A DNA stretch of 64,000 nt from an uncultured Eubacteriales bacterium (GCA_934729465.1 CAKVEP010000001.1:115521-179520); one strand, 5' to 3'. Shown: positions 15,316-25,380, numbered from the stretch's first letter. The notes: generated from the letters alone by a model not told the origin. Made by a program: numbers and translations.

Positions 15316-16476
15316 ATGATACATAATATTTCTATACTAGGTTCAACCGGTTCAATCGGTCGACAAGCTTTAGAAGTTGCTCGAAACTTAAATTTAAATG
15401 TTGTGGCGTTGTCTGCTAACAGTAGCATCGAATTGCTTGAAGAACAAATAAGGGAATTTTCCCCTCGTTTGGTGGCGGTAAGTGATAAAAAGTCTGCAGA
15501 CGAACTACATGTAAACATAAAAGATTTAAACACTAAAGTTTTAGCCGGCAATGAAGGAATTTGTGAAGTTGCTGCGTGTGATGAATCTGAACTGGTTTTA
15601 AATTCAATTATGGGTATTGCAGGGCTCGAACCAACTTTATCTGCAATAAAGGCGAAAAAAAACGTTGCTCTTGCCAACAAGGAAACTTTAGTTGCCGGTG
15701 GTGAGATTGTCACAAATCTAGCTAAAAAATTCGGCGTTAAAATAATTCCTGTTGATAGTGAACACTCCGCCATTTTCCAATGTTTACAAGGGTGTAACGA
15801 CAAAAAACAATTAAAGCGCTTAATTCTTACGGCTTCCGGCGGACCCTTTTTCGGAAGGTCTTTAGACGAGTTAAAAAACGTTTCTTTAGAGCAGACTCTT
15901 TCTCATCCTAACTGGAACATGGGAGCTAAAATTACCGTGGATTCCGCAACTATGATGAACAAGGGGTTAGAAATTATTGAAGCTGCTTGGCTTTTTGATA
16001 TGGATATTGACAATATCAGCGTTGTTATCCACAAGGAAAGTGTTATCCACTCCTTGATTGAGTATGTTGACAACTCTGTGATTGCTCAACTCGGCGTTCC
16101 AGACATGAAAATTCCAATACAGTATGCTATTACTTATCCAAAAAGAGTTAAATCGTGTGCAAAACCTCTTAGTCTCACAGATTACGGTTCTTTATCTTTT
16201 TTTGAGCCCGACTATGACACATTTGAGTGTTTAAAAATATGCGTAAACGCTTTTAAGATTGGTAAATCATTGCCTACTGCTATTAATTCAGCTAACGAAG
16301 AGGCTGTGAAATTGTTTTTAAATAGGGAGATTTCTTTCTTGCAAATTCAAGAGCTTGTTAAGCTTGTTTATCAAAATCATAAGATTGTCGATATTAAGAG
16401 CGTTGAAGACATAAAAGTTATTGACAAATCTGCAAGAGAGTTCGTTAATGAGTGCGTTAATAAACGTTTAGTTTAA
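15316..16476 (+). CDS. dxr: 1-deoxy-D-xylulose 5-phosphate reductoisomerase
   Basis: A 386-residue NADPH- and metal-dependent enzyme of the non-mevalonate isoprenoid pathway, making 2-C-methyl-D-erythritol 4-phosphate. The NADPH fold GSTGSIGRQALEV opens the protein. The catalytic region has NKETLVAGG, DSEHSAIFQCLQG and MMNKGLEIIEA, and the C-terminal helical domain follows. An AGGAG lies 8 bases before the ATG. Confidence 0.98.
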   Translation: MIHNISILGSTGSIGRQALEVARNLNLNVVALSANSSIELLEEQIREFSPRLVAVSDKKSADELHVNIKDLNTKVLAGNEGICEVAACDESELVLNSIMGIAGLEPTLSAIKAKKNVALANKETLVAGGEIVTNLAKKFGVKIIPVDSEHSAIFQCLQGCNDKKQLKRLILTASGGPFFGRSLDELKNVSLEQTLSHPNWNMGAKITVDSATMMNKGLEIIEAAWLFDMDIDNISVVIHKESVIHSLIEYVDNSVIAQLGVPDMKIPIQYAITYPKRVKSCAKPLSLTDYGSLSFFEPDYDTFECLKICVNAFKIGKSLPTAINSANEEAVKLFLNREISFLQIQELVKLVYQNHKIVDIKSVEDIKVIDKSAREFVNECVNKRLV

Positions 16477-16492
16477 AAAGGATGTGTGGTTT

Positions 16493-17548
16493 TTGAATAT
16501 TATATTAATTGTCTTTGCTGTTTTACTTTTTAATTTAGTTGTGCTTATCCATGAGTTCGGACATTTCTTTACCGCTAAACTTTTCGGCGTTAAGGTTAAT
16601 GAATTTGCTATCGGAATGGGTCCAAGACTTGCAAAATTTAAGCGTGGTGAGACCACATACTCTATTAGAGCTTTACCTATGGGGGGATTTTGCGATTTAG
16701 AGGACGAAGATGAAAAAAGTAACGATTCAAACTCTTTCGGCAACAAAGCTGTTTGGAAAAGAATTATAATAGTGGCTGCCGGAGCCATTATGAATCTAAT
16801 CCTTGGCTTTGTTATGATGATGATAATTTTAGGTCAGCAGCCTCGCTTTGCGTCAACTACTATCGCTCAATTTGCCGATGATGCCGTATCTAACCAATCC
16901 GGACTTCAGGTTGGCGACGAGATTATTTCAATTGACGGATTATCTACAAACACTTACAAAGACATCGCTTTCGCTTTGACTATGTATAATAATAGTGAGT
17001 TTAACATGACAGTTAAACGTGGTGGCGAAAAAGTTAAAATTGAAAATGTTAAATTCGACACAGTAAGCTCTGAGGACGGTAGCTCTCATATTCAGCTCGA
17101 TTTTAAAGTACAACCTATTGACAAAAACTTTTTCACTTTGATAAAACAAACTTTCTTAGAAACTGTTTCTACTATAAAGGTAACTTACGCAGGATTAATC
17201 GGTATGATAAAAGGTAAAATCAGTGTAAGAAATATGTCGGGTCCTGTTGGCATCGCATCCGTTATTAAAGACAGTGCTTCAGAAGGTCTTAAGGTTAATA
17301 TTTTGGCTGCTATAAACAATGTTCTGGCTATAATGGCTTTGGTTACAATCAGCTTAGGTATTGGAAATTTACTCCCTTTACCTGCTCTTGACGGTGGTAG
17401 GCTTGTTTTCCTTTTGTTTGAACTAATATTCAAAAGACAAATTAATCCCAAATACGAAGGCTATATCCACGCCGCCGGATTTATTATTTTGATATTATTA
17501 ATGATTGCTATAACGTATAGCGATATTCTCCGATTGTTTGGGAGGTAA
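16493..17548 (+). CDS. rseP: Site-2 intramembrane metalloprotease RseP
   Basis: About 351 residues. The first helix carries the zinc motif HEFGH and the last part carries NLLPLPALDGGR with the third ligand Asp, both set in membrane segments; a single PDZ domain (roughly 110-190) lies between. In Bacillus the relative RasP cuts anti-sigma factors and signal-peptide remnants. The TTG at 16493 is preferred because AGGATGTG lies 6 bases before it; a GTG at 16484 lies inside that site and would add three residues. Seven bases separate the dxr stop from that GTG. Confidence 0.95.
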   Translation: MNIILIVFAVLLFNLVVLIHEFGHFFTAKLFGVKVNEFAIGMGPRLAKFKRGETTYSIRALPMGGFCDLEDEDEKSNDSNSFGNKAVWKRIIIVAAGAIMNLILGFVMMMIILGQQPRFASTTIAQFADDAVSNQSGLQVGDEIISIDGLSTNTYKDIAFALTMYNNSEFNMTVKRGGEKVKIENVKFDTVSSEDGSSHIQLDFKVQPIDKNFFTLIKQTFLETVSTIKVTYAGLIGMIKGKISVRNMSGPVGIASVIKDSASEGLKVNILAAINNVLAIMALVTISLGIGNLLPLPALDGGRLVFLLFELIFKRQINPKYEGYIHAAGFIILILLMIAITYSDILRLFGR

Positions 17549-17557
17549 ATAATTTTT

Positions 17558-18604
17558 ATGAGACGCAAATGTAAAACAGTTTATGTTGGAAAAGTTCCTG
17601 TTGGAGGAGAGTTCCCTGTCACGGTTCAATCTATGCTTAATGTACCGTGGAACGACGTTGAAGGTAATGTTAAACAAGCGGTCCTCCTTCAAGATTCCGG
17701 GTGCGACATAATAAGAATTGCCGTTCCGTGCAAGGAAGCCGTTAAAACTTTATTCGCTGTTAAAAACGCTGTGGATATGCCTGTGGTTGCCGACATCCAT
17801 TTCGATTACAGGCTCGCTATTGAATCTGTTGGCGCTGGCGCTGACAAAATTAGAATTAACCCCGGAAACATCGGTTGCGAAGATAAAATTAAAGCTGTTG
17901 TTAAAGAATGTAAAAACCATAACGTTCCTATAAGAATAGGAGTAAATTCAGGGTCGCTTGAACCTCAAATTTTAAGTACGTATGGAAAGGTTTGCCCTGA
18001 GGCAATGGTTCAAAGTGCTCTTCATCATGCAGCTATTCTTGAAAAATTTGATTTTAACGATATCATCATTTCAATGAAATCGTCCGATGTTAAGAACACT
18101 GTTGATGCATATAGACTTCTTGCCCATGAATGCTGCTATCCTTTTCATGTTGGTATAACCGAAGCCGGCACTGAAAAATTAGGCGTAATTCGCTCTTTTA
18201 GCGGTATTGGCTCGTTGCTTTTAGACGGTATTGGAGACACTATCAGAATTTCTTTAACGGATAATCCTCAAAAGGAAGTTTTGCATGGAATTGATTTACT
18301 TAGGGCTTTGGAATTAAAAAATGATGGAATAAGATTTGTGTCTTGTCCAACGTGCGGAAGAACAAACATTGATTTAATAAGTCTTGCTAAAAAAGCCGAG
18401 GAGACTCTTAAGGATTGTAAAAAAAATATAAAGGTTGCTATTATGGGATGTGTTGTAAACGGTCCCGGCGAGGCTAAAGATGCTGACATCGGTATTACTG
18501 GCGGCAACGGAGTTGGAATAATCTTTAAAAAGGGCGTTGTTGTTAAAAAGGTTGATGAGGCTGATTTACTAGATGAATTAATCAATGAAATTGAAAAAAT
18601 GTGA
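17558..18604 (+). CDS. ispG: 4-hydroxy-3-methylbut-2-enyl diphosphate synthase
   Basis: A 348-residue iron-sulfur enzyme of the non-mevalonate pathway (GcpE). The TIM-barrel part opens with FPVTVQSMLN and includes ADIHFDYRLA and IRINPGNIG. The C-terminal domain holds the cluster Cys residues CPTCGRT and GCVVNGPGEA plus the conserved ADIGITGG. Compared with the longer plant form it is the short bacterial type. GGGAGG precedes the ATG. With dxr and uppS it forms an isoprenoid-to-lipid-carrier set. Confidence 0.98.
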   Translation: MRRKCKTVYVGKVPVGGEFPVTVQSMLNVPWNDVEGNVKQAVLLQDSGCDIIRIAVPCKEAVKTLFAVKNAVDMPVVADIHFDYRLAIESVGAGADKIRINPGNIGCEDKIKAVVKECKNHNVPIRIGVNSGSLEPQILSTYGKVCPEAMVQSALHHAAILEKFDFNDIIISMKSSDVKNTVDAYRLLAHECCYPFHVGITEAGTEKLGVIRSFSGIGSLLLDGIGDTIRISLTDNPQKEVLHGIDLLRALELKNDGIRFVSCPTCGRTNIDLISLAKKAEETLKDCKKNIKVAIMGCVVNGPGEAKDADIGITGGNGVGIIFKKGVVVKKVDEADLLDELINEIEKM

Positions 18605-18616
18605 GTTAAGGAAAGA

Positions 18617-21600
18617 ATGTTTCTTATGAAAAGTTTTGGCGATATATTTAAAAGCTTTATTAACACCTCTGAATTATCTGATGATATTCTAAGCGGTGAA
18701 ATACAATCATTAAATCTTGATAAATCTAACAGAACGTTGCAAGTTTTTGTTGCGTTCTGTAACTTTATTAGCGCATCCGATATAGTAGACGCAGAACAAA
18801 AATTAATTTCATCTCCGTTGTCGTTAAAAAAGGTTAGTATTGTTCCTGAATATACGGATATTTGTATTGATGAAAAAATTATTAAAAATGTTGTGGGGGA
18901 AATAGCCGAAAAAAACACCTGTATTAACGGCATACTAAAAGATGCTGGTTTTTCTATTGATGGCAACAATTTAAGCATTGAGCTAAAGCACGGTGGACAC
19001 AATTTACTTACTGGCAAGAAAATCGACAAAATGATTAAAAATGAAATTTTTAGCAAATTTAAAACAAATATAAACGTAGATTTTACGGGCGTATTGTCTG
19101 TTGATTCGTGTGACGTTAGTAACGTTAAAGTCGAGCAAATTCCAGAAAAAACTAACGCATCCCCACCTCCCCCAAAAAAGAATAAAGCGTCTGCCGCTCC
19201 GATTGCTTTACCTCAAACCTTAAAGCATATTAACATACGCTCTGAGGAAAGTCTTCTTCCTATTGTGGACTACTCCTCTGTAAAGCCATTTTACGGAACT
19301 GTTGTTAAGGGAACAGCTACTCCTATTAAAAAAATTAACGCTGATACAGGAAGTTGTGTTATATGGGGCGATGTGTTCTCTATAGACGAGCGTACCACAC
19401 GAGATGGCTCCAAGAAAATTTTCACAATTAACATTACTGACTACACAAGCTCTATGACTCTCAAAGTTATAGAAAACTGCGAAAAAGCTAAAGTTTTTGA
19501 AAATCTAAAAAAGGGTTCTACCGTCATCGTTAAGGGGGAAATATCTTACGACAAATATGACCGTGAAATTAATATGCGACCTAAAGCAATTAGTTTAATC
19601 GGTAAGGTAAAGGTTGTTGACGATGCTCCTAAAAAGCGTGTTGAGCTCCACTTGCACACCACTATGTCTGCTATGGACGGAGTAACGCCTGTTTCAAACT
19701 TAATAGAACGAGCTTATGAATGGGGACATTCTGCTATTGCTGTGACTGACCACGGTGTTGCTCAAGCTTTCCCTGACGCTATGAATACTGTTAATAAAAT
19801 TAAGAAAAATGGTGGAAATATAAAGGTAATTTACGGCGTTGAGGCTTACTTTGTAAATAATACTGTGCAAATAGTTAAGGGCGAGAGTAAAAATTCTTTC
19901 AGCGATGAATTTATTTGTTTCGACATTGAAACTACCGGGCTTAGCGCAGTCAATGACAGGATTACTGAAATTGGTGCTGTTAGAGTTTTAAACGGACAAA
20001 TTTTAGATACTTTTTGTACTTTCGTGAACCCTAAGGTTCATATCCCTGATAAAATCACTCAAATTACGGGGATAACTGACGACATGGTATCAGACGCTCC
20101 CGACGAAAAGCATGCTATCTTAGAATTTATGAAGTTTTGCGGGGAATCTCCCACTTTAGTCGCCCACAACGCTCCATTCGACACTTCTTTTATAATCGCT
20201 GCTTCTGAGCGCAACAATATAAACTTTAAATTTTCTTCTATTGACACTGTACCTATGTCTAGGACTTTGTTTAAGGGTCTCAAAAATCACAAGCTTGACA
20301 CAGTTGGAAATTATCTTAAAATACCCGAATTTAACCATCACAGGGCTTCTGATGACGCTATTGCACTTGCTAATATTTTCGTTAAGATGCTTGAAATAAT
20401 TAAAAAGGAAAAAGCAATTGACCTTATTGAAGACATAAATACTAATTTGTCTGATACTGATTGTAAAAAGGGAGTGTCTTACCATCAGATAATTCTCGTT
20501 AAAAATAAAGTCGGTCTTAAAAATTTGTATAAATTAATTTCTATGGCTCACCTCAATTACTTCTATAAAAAACCTCGTATTCCTAAAAGTGAGTTAATCA
20601 AGTTGCGTGAGGGTCTTTTAATCGGGAGTGCCTGCGAAGCCGGTGAACTATTTAGAGCCATTGTTGCCGGACGTCCGTGGAAGGACTTATTAGACATTGC
20701 TAAATTTTACGATTATTTAGAAATTCAACCTATTGGTAATAACAATTTTATGATTCGTGAAGGTATTGTGTCGTCGGAGGAGCAGCTAAAAGACTTCAAC
20801 AGAACCGTCATAAAGCTCGGAGAAGAATTAAATATCCCTGTGGTTGCAACTTGTGATGTACATTTTATGGACCCTAAAGATTCAGAATACAGAAAAATTC
20901 TCATGGAGGGACAAGGCTACAAGGATGCAGATAACCAAGCTCCCATTTATTTTAGGACTACTCCCGAAATGCTTAAAGAATTTTCTTACTTGGGCGAGGA
21001 AAAGGCTTATGAGGTTGTGGTGGAAAACACAAATAAAATTGCAGAATCTATCGAGGAGGTTTCTCCTATTCCTCCGGGAGTTTTCCCGCCGTTTATCGAT
21101 GGCGCTGAAGAAGACTTAGTCAGGATTACTTGGGAGCGTACAAAACAAAAATACGGCGACCCTCTTCCTCAAATCGTTTACGACCGCATAGACAGAGAAC
21201 TATCGTCTATAACTAAACACGGATTTTCTGTGTTGTATATGACCGCTCAAAAGCTTGTTGCCGACTCAGAAGCTCATGGTTATCTCGTTGGGTCCAGAGG
21301 CTCTGTTGGCTCTTCTTTCGTTGCTACTATGTCGGGTATATCTGAAGTTAATCCACTTTGTCCTCATTATGTTTGTCCAAAATGCAAGAACAGCGAATTT
21401 ATTACCGACGGCAGCTATGGTTCCGGGTTCGATTTGCCTGATAAAAAATGTCCAAAATGCGGAACCGATTATTTACGTGATGGTCACGACATCCCGTTCG
21501 AAACCTTCCTTGGATTTGACGGCGATAAAACTCCTGATATCGACCTTAACTTTTCAGGCGAATATCAAAATGATGCTCACAGATACACCGAGACTTTGTT

Positions 21601-22963
21601 TGGTAAAGACAACGTTTTTAAAGCCGGAACTATTGGAACTATCGCCGAAAAAACAGGAATGGGTTTCGTTAAAAAATACGCTGAAGAACACAACATTACT
21701 TTACACAAAGCCGAGGCTTTAAGACTTTCTTTAGGGTGTACTGGGGTTAAACGTACAACAGGTCAGCACCCCGGAGGAATGGTTGTTGTGCCGAGAGGAA
21801 TGGAAGTATATGATTTTTGTCCTGTACAGCGTCCTGCAAACGACCAAACCTCTGAAAACATTACCACTCATTTCGACTTCCACTCAATACATGATACGAT
21901 TTGTAAGCTTGACGAGCTCGGGCATGATGTTCCCTCCATCTACAGATATCTTGAGGACTACACCGGAATTAAGGTTATGGACGTTTCAATGAGCGACAAA
22001 GATGTTATATCTTTATTTACCTCCACAAAAGCTTTAGGCGTTTCCCCTGAAGATATTGACTCTCAAACAGGCACATTCTCCTTACCAGAGGTTGGAACCT
22101 CTTTTGTTCGTCAAATGTTAATTGACTCTCAGCCTAAAACCTTTTCCGATTTACTCCAAATTTCGGGACTTTCTCACGGAACCGACGTTTGGCTTGGAAA
22201 TGCTCAGGATTTAATTAAAAAAGGTATTTGCTCTATATCTGAGGTTATAGGAACTCGTGACAGTATTATGACTTATCTTATGTATAAAGGTCTTGAGCCG
22301 AAAATGGCTTTTAAAATTATGGAAATCGTCAGAAAGGGCAAGGCGACAAAACTTTTGACTGATGAACATATAAAAGCTATGAAAGAACACAACGTTCCAC
22401 AATGGTATATAGATTCTTGTATGAAAATAAAGTATATGTTCCCTAAGGCTCACGCCGCTGCTTACATGATTTCTACACTTCGTCTGGGGTGGTACAAGGT
22501 TCACAGACCAATTGAATACTACGCTGCTTATTTTACCGTGCGTGGTGAAGACTTCGATGGTGCGGTTGCCATGCAAGGCAGAAAATCTGTTAGATATAAA
22601 ATGGACGAAATTATGCAAAAGGGCAAGGAGGCTACTGCTAAAGAGCTTTCTTCATACGCAACACTTCAAATTGCCAATGAAATGATGGCTAGAGGAATTG
22701 AATTGTTGCCGATTGATTTATATAAATCGGATTCATACAAATTCATAGTTGAAAACGGTAAAATCAGACTCCCCTTCTCTTCGCTTGCAGGTGTTGGCGT
22801 TTCTGCCGCTAAAAGTCTTGAGGAGGCAAGAAAGGGTGGAAAATATTTATCTATTGAAGATTTACAATCTAGGGCTAAGGTCACTAAAGCTGTAATCGAA
22901 ACTCTTAAAGAGGCTAACGTATTAAAAAATCTTCCGGTTAGCAGTCAAATGTCTTTCTTCTAG
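18617..22963 (+). CDS. polC: DNA polymerase III PolC (replicative polymerase)
   Basis: A 1448-residue Gram-positive replicative polymerase with built-in proofreading. Order: N-terminal domain; a Pro/Lys-rich linker near 178-190; an OB fold (about 240-330); PHP domain starting at ELHLHTTMSAMDGV (~343) and split by the insert; DnaQ-type 3'-5' exonuclease with FDIETTGLS (~432) and a late HxAxxDA (HHRASDDA). The zinc module has CPKCKN and CPKCG (~919-953), and the polymerase core has PDIDLNFSGEYQ (~973) and HPGGMVVVPR (~1050). It ends in a hydrophobic beta-clamp-like tail (QMSFF). An ATG at 18626 is an alternative start. Confidence 0.98.
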   Translation: MFLMKSFGDIFKSFINTSELSDDILSGEIQSLNLDKSNRTLQVFVAFCNFISASDIVDAEQKLISSPLSLKKVSIVPEYTDICIDEKIIKNVVGEIAEKNTCINGILKDAGFSIDGNNLSIELKHGGHNLLTGKKIDKMIKNEIFSKFKTNINVDFTGVLSVDSCDVSNVKVEQIPEKTNASPPPPKKNKASAAPIALPQTLKHINIRSEESLLPIVDYSSVKPFYGTVVKGTATPIKKINADTGSCVIWGDVFSIDERTTRDGSKKIFTINITDYTSSMTLKVIENCEKAKVFENLKKGSTVIVKGEISYDKYDREINMRPKAISLIGKVKVVDDAPKKRVELHLHTTMSAMDGVTPVSNLIERAYEWGHSAIAVTDHGVAQAFPDAMNTVNKIKKNGGNIKVIYGVEAYFVNNTVQIVKGESKNSFSDEFICFDIETTGLSAVNDRITEIGAVRVLNGQILDTFCTFVNPKVHIPDKITQITGITDDMVSDAPDEKHAILEFMKFCGESPTLVAHNAPFDTSFIIAASERNNINFKFSSIDTVPMSRTLFKGLKNHKLDTVGNYLKIPEFNHHRASDDAIALANIFVKMLEIIKKEKAIDLIEDINTNLSDTDCKKGVSYHQIILVKNKVGLKNLYKLISMAHLNYFYKKPRIPKSELIKLREGLLIGSACEAGELFRAIVAGRPWKDLLDIAKFYDYLEIQPIGNNNFMIREGIVSSEEQLKDFNRTVIKLGEELNIPVVATCDVHFMDPKDSEYRKILMEGQGYKDADNQAPIYFRTTPEMLKEFSYLGEEKAYEVVVENTNKIAESIEEVSPIPPGVFPPFIDGAEEDLVRITWERTKQKYGDPLPQIVYDRIDRELSSITKHGFSVLYMTAQKLVADSEAHGYLVGSRGSVGSSFVATMSGISEVNPLCPHYVCPKCKNSEFITDGSYGSGFDLPDKKCPKCGTDYLRDGHDIPFETFLGFDGDKTPDIDLNFSGEYQNDAHRYTETLFGKDNVFKAGTIGTIAEKTGMGFVKKYAEEHNITLHKAEALRLSLGCTGVKRTTGQHPGGMVVVPRGMEVYDFCPVQRPANDQTSENITTHFDFHSIHDTICKLDELGHDVPSIYRYLEDYTGIKVMDVSMSDKDVISLFTSTKALGVSPEDIDSQTGTFSLPEVGTSFVRQMLIDSQPKTFSDLLQISGLSHGTDVWLGNAQDLIKKGICSISEVIGTRDSIMTYLMYKGLEPKMAFKIMEIVRKGKATKLLTDEHIKAMKEHNVPQWYIDSCMKIKYMFPKAHAAAYMISTLRLGWYKVHRPIEYYAAYFTVRGEDFDGAVAMQGRKSVRYKMDEIMQKGKEATAKELSSYATLQIANEMMARGIELLPIDLYKSDSYKFIVENGKIRLPFSSLAGVGVSAAKSLEEARKGGKYLSIEDLQSRAKVTKAVIETLKEANVLKNLPVSSQMSFF

Positions 22964-22997
22964 CCGCTCATTTTAATTTTAAGGAGGTCACATATCT

Positions 22998-24122
22998 ATG
23001 GTAAATCAAAGGTTTAAGGGACATTTCATTTTAATCACTTACGCTATTTTATTATGTTTTGCTCTTCTTAATTCTTCGTATATATGGGGATTTGTAAATA
23101 AGTGGTTTGCGGTGCTTGCTCCGTTTATTTATGGATTTGTAATCGCTTATTTAATAAACTTCCCTTACAAGTTTTTTCAAGACAAAATTTTTAAACCTCT
23201 TTTTAAAAACAAACGTAATAATAAAAAACTTATTAATGTATCGGCTATGGTGTCGGCTTACTGCGTTATATTAGGAATTTTCGTGTTTTTGATGCTTATT
23301 ATTGTCCCTGAAATAGTTTCTAGTCTACAGCAATTTTTCTTCAATCTTCCACAATATATAACATCATCGTCTGAGTTTGTGGATTCTATCGAGAAAAGGT
23401 TTAATATCGACATTTTGACTTACGAACAGACCAACAAAATTTTAAACACTGTTTCAGGAAACATAGACCGTTTTACAGATACTTTATTTCCAAGTGTTTT
23501 TAACTTCACCAAAAGCTTTACTTTAGGCATATATAATTTTGCTATAGGATTAATTATTTCAATGTATCTCATTGGGTCTAAAGACAAACTTATTAATCAG
23601 CTTAAACTTATTATATATACTTACATTCCTAAAAATACCGTAAATAAAACTTATCAAATTTTAAGGCTATCCCACAACACATTCGGTAATTTTTTAGCAG
23701 GTAAGGTTCTGGATTCTCTAATTATTGGGATTCTCTGTTTCATTGGAATGAAAGTACTTGGTATTCCATACGATTTGATTATTAGTACTTTAGTGGGAGT
23801 TACCAATATTATTCCTTTTTTTGGTCCGTTTATCGGGGCTGTGCCGAGTATACTTATATTACTGCTCGTTGACCCTGTTAAGGCTTTGTGGTTCACTATA
23901 TTTATCTTGATTTTACAGCAAGTTGACGGAAATATAATAGGTCCTAAAATTTTAGGTAACTCCGTTGGAATATCCGGTCTTTGGATTATGTTTGGCGTTA
24001 TAATCGGTGGCGGATTATTCGGTTTTATGGGTATGATAATCGGAGTTCCAGTGGTTGCGGTTTTATACACAATGATAAGCGAACACATTAAAAAACTTCA
24101 TTCAGAAAAAGATACACTATAA
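22998..24122 (+). CDS. AI-2E-family (PerM-like) membrane permease
   Basis: A 374-residue membrane protein with about eight helices: two at the N-terminus, a helix pair after a basic loop (KPLFKNKRNNKK), an amphipathic region (EIVSSLQQFFFNLPQYI, 110-125), and a C-terminal bundle with the family segments GIPYDLIISTLVGVTNIIPFFGPFIGAVP and VGISGLWIMFGVIIGGGLFGFMGMIIGVPV. The family includes exporters of the signal AI-2 and Na+/H+ antiporters, so the substrate is open. AAGGAGGT lies before the ATG; it follows polC by 34 bases and ends at a strong terminator. Confidence 0.88.
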   Translation: MVNQRFKGHFILITYAILLCFALLNSSYIWGFVNKWFAVLAPFIYGFVIAYLINFPYKFFQDKIFKPLFKNKRNNKKLINVSAMVSAYCVILGIFVFLMLIIVPEIVSSLQQFFFNLPQYITSSSEFVDSIEKRFNIDILTYEQTNKILNTVSGNIDRFTDTLFPSVFNFTKSFTLGIYNFAIGLIISMYLIGSKDKLINQLKLIIYTYIPKNTVNKTYQILRLSHNTFGNFLAGKVLDSLIIGILCFIGMKVLGIPYDLIISTLVGVTNIIPFFGPFIGAVPSILILLLVDPVKALWFTIFILILQQVDGNIIGPKILGNSVGISGLWIMFGVIIGGGLFGFMGMIIGVPVVAVLYTMISEHIKKLHSEKDTL

Positions 24123-24143
24123 ATTTATAGTGTATCTCTTTTT
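24110..24143. terminator. Bidirectional terminator between permease and pdaB-like gene
   Basis: A perfect 14-bp inverted repeat (arms 24110-24123 and 24124-24137) that begins inside the last codons of the permease, followed by CTTTTTT on the plus strand and preceded by an A run. It serves two convergent genes. Confidence 0.85.
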
Positions 24144-24961
24144 TAGCTCTTAAACACATTTTTTATATTATTTACTGTTGCTTGAGCATCAGAATTATTC
24201 ACCTGTTTTTGCTTACCTTCGTGGTCTGTTGTGTAATTTTCTTTATATATTATCTCAGATATAGGAATAATATTGTAGCCCTCTTCGGTTATCGCATCGA
24301 GTATTTTCGGAAGTGCTTCAGGAGTATTCTTAGCGCCATTATGCATCAATATGATTGAACCCGGCTTTATTTTACTCTTTATTCTTTTTACCATTTCTTC
24401 TGCTGTAGGGTCTTTCCAGTCCAGACTGTCAACATCCCACTGGATACAATGTACTTTGGTTTCTTCCGCCACATCAATAACATCGTTATTATAATCTCCG
24501 TAAGGTGGGCGAAATAGTATTGGTCTTTTACCTGTGATTTGCTCTATCTTGTTGTTACAGTCGTTTATTTGAGCAATCATTTTGTCTTTCGGCAATTTAG
24601 TCATGTGGGGGTGAGTGTCGGAGTGGTTCCCAACATCATGTCCCGCATCCGATATGGCTTTAACCGATTCAGGGTATTTATCTACCCAATTCCCTACCAA
24701 GAAGAACGTACTCTTCACATTATGTTCAGCTAAAATATCAAGTAAAGTCTGAGTTTGCTCGTTTCCCCACGCCGCATCAAACGATATACTTACAACTTTA
24801 TCTTGTCTGTCAACACAGTAAATTGGTATTTTCTTGCCCTTACACGCCGCATTTACAAACATCCCTATACCATGAAATGACATTGCCAAAGTAAGTATTC
24901 CCGTAATAAAACAGCTCGCAATTATAATTAATTTTTTCCTTGTAACAATAAAAAAACGCAT
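24143..24961 (-). CDS. PdaB-type polysaccharide deacetylase, sporulation-linked
   Basis: A 272-residue protein with one N-terminal helix (residues about 10-30) anchoring a NodB-fold domain outside. Motif 1 reads SFDAAWG: the catalytic Asp62 is kept, but the adjacent metal-binding Asp is Ala, as is usual in the sporulation PdaB group. Motif 2 has His113 and His117 (NHSDTHPHM), motif 3 is RPPYGDYN, and the late LMHNG supplies the final His. GGAGGATG precedes the ATG. In Bacillus PdaB maintains the spore and is made under sigma-E; a CATATAGAT about 28 bases upstream could be a sigma-E -10, but this is weak. Whether it deacetylates anything is uncertain. Confidence 0.88.
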   Translation of the reverse strand: MRFFIVTRKKLIIIASCFITGILTLAMSFHGIGMFVNAACKGKKIPIYCVDRQDKVVSISFDAAWGNEQTQTLLDILAEHNVKSTFFLVGNWVDKYPESVKAISDAGHDVGNHSDTHPHMTKLPKDKMIAQINDCNNKIEQITGKRPILFRPPYGDYNNDVIDVAEETKVHCIQWDVDSLDWKDPTAEEMVKRIKSKIKPGSIILMHNGAKNTPEALPKILDAITEEGYNIIPISEIIYKENYTTDHEGKQKQVNNSDAQATVNNIKNVFKS

Positions 24962-25068
24962 ATTAACATCCTCCTCAATTTATCTATATGAAGAGTCTTC
25001 CAAAATTAGAATTAAATAACAAACAGAAACTCTAACAAAAAATTAATTTTTTATTTTGGAAATTAGTG

Positions 25069-25097
25069 TTGACATATTTTAATTTATGTGTTATCCT
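25069..25097 (+). promoter_or_regulatory. Promoter for the tRNA-Ser pair
   Basis: A perfect TTGACA (25069-25074), 17 bases, and TATCCT (25092-25097) lie about 33 bases before the first tRNA. Confidence 0.75.
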
Positions 25098-25129
25098 ATA
25101 AAGCGTTATAAGTGTTTGTTCAGTAACTT

Positions 25130-25218
25130 GGAGGGGTGTCCGAGTGGTTTAAGGAGCTAGTCTTGAAAACTAGTGATCCCGCAAGGGACCAAGGGTTCGA
25201 ATCCCTTCCCCTCCGCCA
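25130..25218 (+). tRNA. tRNA-Ser (anticodon UGA)
   Basis: The acceptor stem GGAGGGG/CCCCTCC with encoded CCA, the D-arm, the anticodon loop CTTGAAAA (anticodon TGA), a long class-II variable arm (GATCCCGCAAGGGAC) and the T-arm GGGTTCGAATCCC are all present. It reads UCA and other UCN codons. Confidence 0.97.
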
Positions 25219-25226
25219 TTTTTATT

Positions 25227-25318
25227 GGAGAAGTACTCAAGTGGCTGAAGAGGCTCCCCTGCTAAGGGAGTAGATCGGGTTAACCGATGCGAGGGTTCAA
25301 ATCCCTCCTTCTCCGCCA
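25227..25318 (+). tRNA. tRNA-Ser (anticodon GCU)
   Basis: A second class-II tRNA 8 bases after the first. It has acceptor stem GGAGAAG/CTTCTCC with encoded CCA, anticodon GCT in the loop CTGCTAA, a long variable arm (GATCGGGTTAACCGATGC) and T-arm GGGTTCAAATCCC. It reads AGC/AGU. The two genes share one promoter and terminator. Confidence 0.97.
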
Positions 25319-25327
25319 TAAGCTTTA

Positions 25328-25365
25328 GCTAGAATTGTAATTAATTTGCAGTTCTAGCTTTTTTG
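25328..25365 (+). terminator. Terminator of the tRNA-Ser pair
   Basis: A 10-bp stem (GCTAGAATTG with CAGTTCTAGC, one wobble) followed by at least six T, directly after the second tRNA. Confidence 0.85.
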
Positions 25366-25380
25366 TGTTTACAAAACAAT

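Noticed and set aside
15288..15803. 171-codon minus-strand frame
   Set aside because: It is opposite dxr and has no start signals or recognisable protein.
18268..19056. 262-codon minus-strand frame
   Set aside because: It lies opposite ispG and the start of polC, both certain genes, so it is a shadow.
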